Below, in pieces: positions 1-5,192 of a stretch of DNA of 9,037 nucleotides. Positions within the stretch are counted from its first letter, which is position 1, and each line of letters starts with the position of its first letter. Location of the stretch: assembly GCA_020430675.1 (NCBI GenBank), contig JAGQJJ010000110.1:1-9037 (forward strand), written 5' to 3'. This stretch comes from Myxococcales bacterium (GTDB taxonomy: Bacteria; Myxococcota; Bradymonadia; UBA7976; UBA1532). The translations under genes were made by a program, and so were the position numbers. The notes under the pieces were generated by a model. The model was not told where the DNA came from and did not search any database. It was given only the letters and a program-made list of their open reading frames with translations.

Positions 1-543
1 GCCAAGGCGGCGGTCGTGCTGGGCGTGCTGCGCGGCGGGTTGGGCGCGCGGGGGCTTTTGCCGGGGCCGGTGTTGCTGGGGCTCGCGGCGGTGCTGGCGG
101 CGGTGGTCATGGCGCCGGTCGCGAGCGCGCTGGCCACGGCGGTGGACGGGCTGCCGGCCGATGACCCGGTGGCCTGGGCCAGGGCGGCGGCGACCGGATG
201 GCCGATTCTCGATCATTGGCTGAGCGCGCATACCCGGCCCGAAGACCTGGCGGCGTTGCTCGATGCAGCGCGCACGCTCGACCCGGCGCAAACGGCGGCG
301 GGGCCGGCGCTGAAGGTCGCGGCGTTCATGGTGACCGAGCTGACCGCGGCGTTTCAGCTGGGTGTGCTGCTGCTTCTGCCCTTCCTCATCGTCGATCTGC
401 TGACAGCCAACACCTTGACCGCATTGGGTTTTCACCAGCTGTCGGTGCGGCTGGTTTCGCTGCCTTTCAAGCTCTTGTTGTTCGTGGCGGCCGATGGCTG
501 GTCGCTGCTGGTGCGGGGCTTCGTGCGCAGCTATGCCGCCTGA
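1..543 (+). CDS. sctR: T3SS export-gate protein SctR (YscR/FliP family), 5' partial
   Basis: Inner-membrane subunit of the type III secretion export gate; in known systems five SctR copies assemble with SctS and SctT into the core export channel. The frame is open from base 1 and 180 residues are visible, so roughly 35-40 N-terminal residues of a usual 215-220 aa protein are missing. Family signatures run in order: the end of a membrane helix followed by VVLGVLRGGLG; a soluble middle with DHWLSAHTRPEDL; then FMVTELTAAFQLG, LPFLIVDLLTA and a C-terminal VSLPFKLLLFVAADGW with VRSY near the end, all characteristic of SctR/FliP. One oddity is that the loop normally carrying consecutive methionines (the Met gasket) reads LGFHQLS here (FHQ at 430-438). 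The gene overlaps sctS by 11 bases. It could only be confused with flagellar FliP; the short companion genes and SctS/T/U-like partners favour a non-flagellar system. Confidence 0.9.
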   Translation, partial: AKAAVVLGVLRGGLGARGLLPGPVLLGLAAVLAAVVMAPVASALATAVDGLPADDPVAWARAAATGWPILDHWLSAHTRPEDLAALLDAARTLDPAQTAAGPALKVAAFMVTELTAAFQLGVLLLLPFLIVDLLTANTLTALGFHQLSVRLVSLPFKLLLFVAADGWSLLVRGFVRSYAA

Positions 544-784
544 GACGCTGGAACTGGTGCTGCGCGGGTTGACGCTGGCGGTCTGGCTGGCGTTGCCGGT
601 GGCGCTGGGGTCGTTTGTCGCCGGGGCGCTCGGCAGCGTTTTGCAGGCGTTCACGACCTGGCGCGACCCGGCGTTGACGCAGGTGCCGCGGGTGCTGGTG
701 GTGGCGCTGGTCTGGGCGGCGTCATGGCCCTGGATCGCCGATGAACTGCTGGCGTTCACCCGGCTGCTTTGGGGTGGGGCGTGA
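533..784 (+). CDS. sctS: T3SS export-gate protein SctS (YscS/FliQ family)
   Basis: Small two-helix inner-membrane protein of 83 aa, close to the 86-90 aa usual for SctS/FliQ, which wraps the SctR ring in the export gate. The chosen start is the ATG at 533, giving MPPETLELVLRGL. An upstream in-frame GTG would add residues with no family character. Helix 1 spans about residues 9-33. It is followed by the conserved cytoplasmic hairpin LQAFTTWRDPALTQVPR, which corresponds to the family's QAxTxxxDxTLxxxP region. Helix 2 spans about residues 53-72. The start lies inside sctR (11-base overlap), and its stop overlaps the GTG of sctT in a GTGA junction, so translation is probably coupled along the block. 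Family assignment rests on order, size and hairpin motif together, since the protein is too short for a strong single motif. Confidence 0.87.
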   Translation: MPPETLELVLRGLTLAVWLALPVALGSFVAGALGSVLQAFTTWRDPALTQVPRVLVVALVWAASWPWIADELLAFTRLLWGGA

Positions 785-1392
785 GCTGGGCGATCGCGGC
801 GCGGGTGCTGGCGGCGACGGCGGTGTTGCCGTTGGGCGGGCTGGCGCCGCGGTGGGTGCTCGGCGCGGGGCTGGCGGCGTGGTTGTCGGCGGTGGCGCCC
901 ACGGCGCCGGTATTCACGGTCGCGGGGTTGATCGGCGAGCTGGCGCTGGGCGCCTTGCTGGGCCTGCTCGCCGGCTTGCCGGTGCGGGCGACGGCGGCGT
1001 GGTCGACGGGCGCGGCGCCGGGGTTGGCCTATGCGGGGCAGATCTGGGCCTGGGCGGTGTTTTTTGCCGCGGGCGGGCCCGCGCTGTTTGCGCATGGGCT
1101 GGCCGCAGGTTTTGCGTTTGCGCCCGCGGGCGCGTGGCCCGATGAGGGCGCGTTGATCGCGGTCGGGCAGGCGTGGCTGGTGGGCGCGGTGTGGTTGGGG
1201 CTGCCGATCTGGTTGGTCGACCTGATCGCTGGGCCCGTGGCAGGTCTGATCGACCGGTTGGGCCGGGCCGAAGGCGGGGCGCGCACCTGGCAGACGTTGC
1301 GCACGCCGTTGATGGCGCTGGGCGTGGCGGCGCTGCTGCCGACGCTGCTCGACGCGCTGCGCGGGCTGTGGTTCGAGGTGCTCGGTGGCTGA
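781..1392 (+). CDS. sctT: T3SS export-gate protein SctT (YscT/FliR family), short form
   Basis: Polytopic inner-membrane protein of 203 aa, assigned as the single-copy gate subunit SctT. The GTG at 781 is chosen because it forms a GTGA overlap with the sctS stop; a TTG at 769 is the only close alternative. Nearly the whole chain is hydrophobic. Recognisable pieces are VLAATAVLPLGG near the N-terminus, then GELALGALLGLLAGLPVRA (the family's E-L-x-x-G-x-x-x-G-x-x-x-x-x-P segment), and near the C-terminus WLGLPIWLVDLIAGPVAGL followed by IDRLGR, matching the lalPvl...d...gll.R.aP stretch. The family is usually about 255-270 aa, so about 55 residues are absent, and I count perhaps six membrane segments. 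The call depends partly on its place between sctS and sctU. A divergent but functional gate subunit and a decaying one are both possible. Confidence 0.78.
   Translation: MSWAIAARVLAATAVLPLGGLAPRWVLGAGLAAWLSAVAPTAPVFTVAGLIGELALGALLGLLAGLPVRATAAWSTGAAPGLAYAGQIWAWAVFFAAGGPALFAHGLAAGFAFAPAGAWPDEGALIAVGQAWLVGAVWLGLPIWLVDLIAGPVAGLIDRLGRAEGGARTWQTLRTPLMALGVAALLPTLLDALRGLWFEVLGG
1375..1380 (+). promoter_or_regulatory. Ribosome binding site of sctU
   Basis: GAGGTG, four bases before the GTG at 1385, is a good match to the anti-Shine-Dalgarno complement. It lies inside the 3' end of sctT and supports starting sctU at this GTG, which overlaps the sctT stop by eight bases. Confidence 0.55.
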
Positions 1393-2008
1393 GGGGCGCG
1401 CCGAGGCGCTGGCGCGGGGCGATGTGCCTTTGTCGCCGTTGTATGCCGGCGTGCTGGCCACCGGGGGGGCTTTGGGCGGAGCGTTGATCGGCCTCTGGGC
1501 GGCGCCGTGGCGTGAACTGGTCGCGGCCTGTTTCGGCGGTGGCGAGGATGCGACGGCGCTGGCGCGCCAGGTCGCAACCTGGGGCGTCGTGGGCACTTTT
1601 GCCGGGTTGATCACCGGCCTTGGGCTGGCCTCGGTGACGCTCGGCGCCTTTACGTTGGGGCTGCGGCGGCACCTGCCCCGTCTCGGGCGACCGGGAGGCG
1701 CGGCGCTGGTGGTCTGGCTGGCGGTGCCGGCGGTTCTGGCGGCGCCTTGGGCGATCGGCGCGTTTGCGCGCGGCGACGCGGGGCGAGCGCTAGTCGCGGC
1801 GCCGATGGCGGCGTTGGGGTTGGGATTGCTGGCGTTGCTGCCGTTTGCGCTGATCGCGCGGGCCCGGGCTCGGTCAGCCTGGCTCGAACGGGTCGAGCCT
1901 TCGATGCCGCCGCGGCGCGATGACGACGAGATGTCGCCTGAGGCCCGCGCCGCGCTCTTCGACCGAGCCGGCGCGCCGGTCAGCCCAGCTCGGCCCGGAG
2001 CGCCTTGA
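1385..2008 (+). CDS. sctU: SctU-like T3SS switch protein lacking the NPTH self-cleaving domain
   Basis: Protein of 207 aa that matches only the membrane half of SctU/FlhB. The N-terminus has AEALARGDVPLSPLY, resembling the family's LRDARxxGxVxxSxxL entry segment. Four hydrophobic segments follow, at about residues 18-48, 60-92, 102-126 and 134-160. The chain then becomes charged, and EMSPEARAALFDRAGAPV resembles the start of the family's cytoplasmic linker (MSxxEvkxExK...GdP). It stops about 30 residues later. Typical SctU is about 350 aa and carries an NPTH autocleavage site that drives the substrate-specificity switch. No NPTH or equivalent is present in this frame, and none appears in the frames just downstream, where a convergent gene begins. 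The GTG start is supported by a GAGGTG ribosome site. Identity is inferred from position after sctT plus topology, so a divergent membrane protein of another kind cannot be fully excluded. Confidence 0.68.
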   Translation: MAEGRAEALARGDVPLSPLYAGVLATGGALGGALIGLWAAPWRELVAACFGGGEDATALARQVATWGVVGTFAGLITGLGLASVTLGAFTLGLRRHLPRLGRPGGAALVVWLAVPAVLAAPWAIGAFARGDAGRALVAAPMAALGLGLLALLPFALIARARARSAWLERVEPSMPPRRDDDEMSPEARAALFDRAGAPVSPARPGAP

Positions 2009-2396
2009 CCGTCTTGAAGTAGGTCTTGCGGTCGTAGGGCTGGTTGAGGATGTGGAACTCCTTGCGCAGCAGGCCGATGCAGCCGAAGCAGTAGGTGCAC
2101 TCGGCGCAGTCGGTGCAGTGCTCAAGGTAGTGGCTGCCGATGCAGCGTTTGCAGTCGGTCAGGTGGCTGCTCTGGTGGCATTGCACGCAGCGGGCGACGT
2201 GGGTGCAATGGCTGCAACCCTCGCTCTGCGTCGCGTAGTTGCAGGCGTGGCAGTCGGCGCAGGCCGTGCAGAACATGCACTGGGTGCTGTTGCGGCAGTC
2301 GGTCGACTCGAACGAGCCCGGGTTGCCGCGGTTCTGCGCGGTGCGTTCGAGCTGTTTGAGGGCGGCGGTAAAGCTGCGGGCGTCGAGGGTCTCCAT
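1980..2396 (-). CDS. Cys-rich CxxC-repeat protein with ILNxxY tail, unknown function
   Basis: Small soluble protein of 138 aa with no signal peptide or membrane segment. After an N-terminal helix-like stretch (residues 1-25) come 17 cysteines between residues 34 and 106, mostly spaced CxxC, for example CMFCTACADCHAC and CTDCAECTYCFGC. Ser, Thr and His recur between the pairs. The tail (about residues 109-138) contains EFHILNQPYDRKTYF. This combination of a Cys-repeat body and a tail like YxILNKxYxxxxY is one I recall from hypothetical proteins of Patescibacteria and Myxococcota, often labelled caib/baif family. That label looks unjustified, since nothing here resembles a CoA-transferase. Metal binding or a structural repeat fold is plausible, but no function can be assigned. 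It is last in the minus-strand run, 40 bases after the formyltransferase gene, and its 3' end overlaps sctU by 29 bases. No Shine-Dalgarno is visible. Confidence 0.85.
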   Translation of the reverse strand: METLDARSFTAALKQLERTAQNRGNPGSFESTDCRNSTQCMFCTACADCHACNYATQSEGCSHCTHVARCVQCHQSSHLTDCKRCIGSHYLEHCTDCAECTYCFGCIGLLRKEFHILNQPYDRKTYFKTVKALRAELG

Positions 2397-2404
2397 GGCG
2401 GCGC

Positions 2405-2410
2405 AGTGTA
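2405..2410 (-). promoter_or_regulatory. Possible -10 element of the Cys-rich gene
   Basis: On the minus strand TACACT (four of six matches to TATAAT) lies eight bases before the ATG at 2396, where a ribosome site would be expected but is missing. If used, transcription would begin about at the start codon and give a leaderless message. This is a weak match in a short gap, and read-through from the operon is equally possible. Confidence 0.22.
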
Positions 2411-2436
2411 GGCGCCGAGACCCGCGATGTCGATCG

Positions 2437-3294
2437 TCAGACGAGCAGCTCGGCGAGCTGGCGGCCATTGAGGGTGCGCTGGCCGAGGCGCACGCGGTCG
2501 AGGCGGTAGGCGTCTTCGCCGCAGCGGATGAAAGCGTGGCCGCTGCGCACGAACGGGGTGCCAGGCACCAGCGCTTCGAACTGGTCGGCCGAGAGCGGGC
2601 GGCCGCCGAGGATGACCAGCAGCTCTTCGCCGATGCCGGTGAAGGCGCCCGGGTCGGGGCTGGCGGCGCGCACGAAGCGGTCGATCTCGACGGCCGGGCG
2701 GGACCAGTCGATCTCCCACTCATCGGGGTGGACCAGCGGCGCCCAGGTGACTTCGCCCATCTGCGGCTGGGGCGCGAGCTTCTCGCCGCGCAGCAGCCGC
2801 AGGGCGACGTCGGCGACGACCTCGGCGCATTGCGCTTCGAGGCGGTCGGCGAGGCGGGCGCCGGTGTCGCGGGCTTCGATGAGCACCGGCACGCGGTGCA
2901 GCACGTCGCCTTCGTCGACGCCTTCGGTCAGCCAGTGCACGCAGATGGCGGTCCGCTCGTCGCCGGCGCGCAGGGCCCAGGTGATCGGGTCGGGGCCACG
3001 CCAGCGGGGCAGGTCGCTCGGGTGCACGTTGATGCCCGGGGCCAGGGCCAGCACGCTCGCGGGGATGCGCCGCGGGTAGAAGCCGCTGACGATCAGGTCG
3101 GGCCTTGTATCGGCCAGCGGGCCGAGCACCGCGTCCAGGTCGGGGCGCGTCCAGCGAGGCACGCCGGCGAGGCGGGGCAGCAGTTTGGACCAGCCGGGGC
3201 CGCCGCGGCGGCCGTGCACGACGCCGACCAGCGTGGCGCCGCGTTCGAGCAGGGCCAGGGCGCCCCGCGGATCTCCGAAGTAGAGCACGCGCAT
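2437..3294 (-). CDS. Formyltransferase-family protein (Fmt/sugar N-formyltransferase type)
   Basis: Cytoplasmic protein of 285 aa that should transfer a formyl group from N10-formyltetrahydrofolate to an amine. The N-terminal Rossmann-like half (1-170) contains the family core INVHPSDLPRWRGPDPITWA, followed by GVDEGDVL. This gives the catalytic Asn89, His91 and Asp127, equivalent to the Asn-His-Asp triad of E. coli Fmt. A C-terminal segment (about 180-285) has DEWEIDW and an RAASPDPGAF stretch like the OB-type domain of Fmt and ArnA. It is shorter than Fmt (about 315 aa), and the active-site loop reads HPSDLP rather than HGSLLP, so initiator-tRNA formylation is less likely than formylation of an amino sugar or other small amine. 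The adjacent glycosyltransferase points the same way, but the substrate cannot be named. The ATG is preceded by AAGGA at six bases. It lies 17 bases after the glycosyltransferase gene. Confidence 0.85.
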   Translation of the reverse strand: MRVLYFGDPRGALALLERGATLVGVVHGRRGGPGWSKLLPRLAGVPRWTRPDLDAVLGPLADTRPDLIVSGFYPRRIPASVLALAPGINVHPSDLPRWRGPDPITWALRAGDERTAICVHWLTEGVDEGDVLHRVPVLIEARDTGARLADRLEAQCAEVVADVALRLLRGEKLAPQPQMGEVTWAPLVHPDEWEIDWSRPAVEIDRFVRAASPDPGAFTGIGEELLVILGGRPLSADQFEALVPGTPFVRSGHAFIRCGEDAYRLDRVRLGQRTLNGRQLAELLV

Positions 3295-3300
3295 GGCGCT

Positions 3301-3305
3301 TCCTT
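3301..3305 (-). promoter_or_regulatory. Ribosome binding site of the formyltransferase gene
   Basis: AAGGA on the minus strand, six bases before the ATG at 3294. It lies in the 17-base gap after the glycosyltransferase stop and confirms the short MRVLYFGDP start. Confidence 0.55.
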
Positions 3306-3311
3306 AGCAGG

Positions 3312-4460
3312 TCACGGCCGAATGGTCGCCTGATATTCGGCCACCGCGCGGGCGGAGATGGCGGGCCAGGTGTAGGCGGCGAGCACGCGGGCACGGCCAC
3401 GCTGGCCCATCTGGTGGGCGGCGACGGGGTCGGCGAGCACATCGAGCAGCGCTTGGGCGAAGGGTTCGGGGGCCAACGGGGCGACGCGGCCGGCGCCCTC
3501 GGCCTCGACCTCGGCGAAGTGGCAGCGGTCGCTGATCACCACCGGGGCGCCGCTGGCCATCGCTTCGAGGATGCCCACGCTGAAGCCTTCGTGGTGGCTG
3601 GGCAGGCAGAACAGGGCGGCTTCGCGCAGCGCGGCCAGCTTTTGCACGCCGTCGAGCGCGCCGGGCTGGTGCAGGCGGTCGGTGAAGCCATGGCGCGCCG
3701 CGGCGGCGGCGAGAAGCGGCCGGCCGCCCTGCTCGGGGCCGGCGGCGACGAGGTGCACGTCAGGGCGGGCGGCGGCGACGCGGGCGAAGGCCTCGCCGAG
3801 CAGCGCGCCGCCTTTGCCCGGGTGCTGGCGGGCGAGGAAGAGCACAAACGGCGCGTCGCCGAGCGCGGGCATGCTTTGGCGGAAGAGGCCGGCGGGCGGC
3901 GCGGTGGCGAACTCGTCGGCGAAGATGCCGTTGGGCAGCACGAAGCAGCGTGTCGGGGCGGGCACGAACCCCGGCATCTGGCGCTCGTCGTCGTTGAGCA
4001 GGTGCAGCGCGGCGGCGTGGCGAATCAGGGCGCCGTAGCCCAGAAACCAGAGGCCGATGCGTTTGCGGGGCCACTTTTCGGCCAGGGCGCCGGCGTGCAG
4101 GCTGCCGTGCGGGGCCAGAATGTAAGGGATGCCGAGCGCGCGGCACATCTGGCCGGCGAGCAGGGTGGCCGGGGGCCAGATGCCGTGCAGGTGGGCGATG
4201 TCGACGCCGCGCAGCGCATCGCGCAGGGCGGAGCGGGTGCGCACGGCGCGAAAGAACTTGGGCCGGATGGTGGTGCGCGGCGGCAGCGGGTCGAGGCGGG
4301 CGGCGAGGAAGCGGTCGACCGCGGGCGCGCCGGGGTGGTCGGACGAGATGAGGCGCACTTCGTGGCCCAGGCGCTGCTGCCCGGCGGCGAGGCCGGCGAT
4401 GACCCGCGGCGGCCCGCCGATGGCGGGGTCGAGCCAGTTGTAGACGTGGGCGATGCGCAA
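3312..4460 (-). CDS. GT4-family glycosyltransferase
   Basis: Cytoplasmic or membrane-peripheral GT-B fold transferase of 382 aa that adds a sugar from a nucleotide-sugar donor; acceptor and donor are unknown. The N-terminal acceptor half starts MRIAHVYNWLDPAIGGPPR, the usual glycine-rich loop, and continues with HLHGIW (90-95) and APHGSL (116-121). The C-terminal donor half carries LARQHPGKG (Arg211, Lys216), which contacts the donor phosphates, and the GT4 EX7E motif with Glu291 and Glu299 in EGFSVGILEAMASGAPVV. All key residues are present and the length is normal. The start is a TTG, 19 bases after the nicotinamidase stop, with no clear ribosome site; no ATG or GTG exists nearby in frame, and the protein begins exactly where family members do. 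It sits directly upstream of the formyltransferase gene, which suggests a joint role in a cell-surface glycan or glycolipid. Confidence 0.92.
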   Translation of the reverse strand: MRIAHVYNWLDPAIGGPPRVIAGLAAGQQRLGHEVRLISSDHPGAPAVDRFLAARLDPLPPRTTIRPKFFRAVRTRSALRDALRGVDIAHLHGIWPPATLLAGQMCRALGIPYILAPHGSLHAGALAEKWPRKRIGLWFLGYGALIRHAAALHLLNDDERQMPGFVPAPTRCFVLPNGIFADEFATAPPAGLFRQSMPALGDAPFVLFLARQHPGKGGALLGEAFARVAAARPDVHLVAAGPEQGGRPLLAAAAARHGFTDRLHQPGALDGVQKLAALREAALFCLPSHHEGFSVGILEAMASGAPVVISDRCHFAEVEAEGAGRVAPLAPEPFAQALLDVLADPVAAHQMGQRGRARVLAAYTWPAISARAVAEYQATIRP

Positions 4461-4479
4461 CTGGGTGACTGCGATGGGC

Positions 4480-5192
4480 TCAAGCCGTCCAGTGGCCGGC
4501 GATCTGGGCGCCGCGGGCGGCCATCAGCCACAGGCCGACGTGATGCGCCGCCTCGCGCTCGTGGAAGCCGGGCGCGTCGAACGTCTCGCAGGCGTCTTGC
4601 AGCACGACGATGCGCAGGCCGGTGATCGCCGCGGCGTAGCCCTTGCGGTCGGCGGCCGGGTCGCGGGCGGTGAGCAGGCCGTGGTTGCGCGCTGAGAGCG
4701 CGGCGACCACAAAGTCGCTCACGCAGATGTCGGTGCAGTCGCCGCAGACGAGCAGCGTGCGCAGGTCGTGCGCGATGACCCACTCGCAGAAGGCGTTGCG
4801 GCCCGTCTTGCGGTCGATGGCGCCGACGAAGCCGTTGATGCAGTCCTTGCGGATCAGAGCGCGTGGGCGTCGCCGTCCAGCCAGGCCAGCGCCGGCACCA
4901 GGTTCTCCTCACCGGTGCCGCGCTCGCAATGGGGCGGATAGGGCGGCTCGGGGATGTCGGCCTCGTGCGTGTCGAGGAAGCACAGGGTGTGCAGCCGGTC
5001 GCCGATGGCCGCGTGCAGGGCGCGCCAGGTGGCGGCGATGCGGTGCACCATGGGCACCATATGCTTCGGGTCGGCGAGGTTGCCCTGGCGCGTGAAGCCG
5101 ACGCCGGCGTCGACCACGATGAGGCCGACCGGGCCTTCGCCGAGCGTGACGGTGACGGGGTGCACGGGCAGGCGGGCTTGCAGTTCGCTCAT
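4480..5192 (-). pseudogene. pncA: Nicotinamidase, plant NIC type, split by a one-base frameshift
   Basis: Isochorismatase-fold hydrolase converting nicotinamide to nicotinate for NAD salvage. The first 112 residues read from the ATG at 5192 and end at a TGA at 4854-4856. They contain GLIVVDAGVGF (catalytic Asp28), FLDTHEADIPEPPYPPHC and a GTGEENLVPAL stretch. A -1 shift near 4857 restores the rest without gaps: IRKDCINGFVGAI (catalytic Lys), CGDCTDICVSDFV (catalytic Cys), AALSARNHGLL and HHVGLWLMAARGAQI, ending at 4480. The rejoined product would be 237 aa with Asp28, Lys116 and Cys157. It resembles plant NIC1-3 nicotinamidases more than E. coli PncA. Loss of one C from a CTCCTG would explain the break. 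No slippery heptamer is visible, so this is a recent mutation or a sequence error rather than programmed shifting. The start overlaps the pncB stop (ATGA), with GAGG seven bases upstream. Confidence 0.82.

Noticed and set aside
1980..2396. CaiB/BaiF CoA-transferase function for the Cys-rich protein
   Set aside because: CaiB/BaiF enzymes are about 400 aa with a catalytic Asp and CoA-binding fold; this 138 aa CxxC protein shares none of that.
2009..2440. A detached SctU C-terminal (NPTH) domain downstream of sctU
   Set aside because: The plus-strand frames there show no NPTH-like site or family motif; the region is accounted for by the minus-strand Cys-rich gene.
2397..2723. N-terminal extension of the Cys-rich frame up to 247 codons
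   Set aside because: It runs inside the formyltransferase gene on the same strand in another frame and is low-complexity; the ATG at 2396 gives a compact protein.
3105..4625. Long plus-strand open frame (506 codons) opposite the glycosyltransferase and formyltransferase genes
   Set aside because: Its composition is Gly/Arg/Ala-rich with no motif, while the minus-strand frames carry full catalytic motifs. It is a by-product of GC-rich codon use.
4850..4862. Programmed frameshifting at the pncA stop
   Set aside because: The needed shift is -1, but no X-XXY-YYZ slippery heptamer is present, and prfB-type CUU-UGA recoding is +1.
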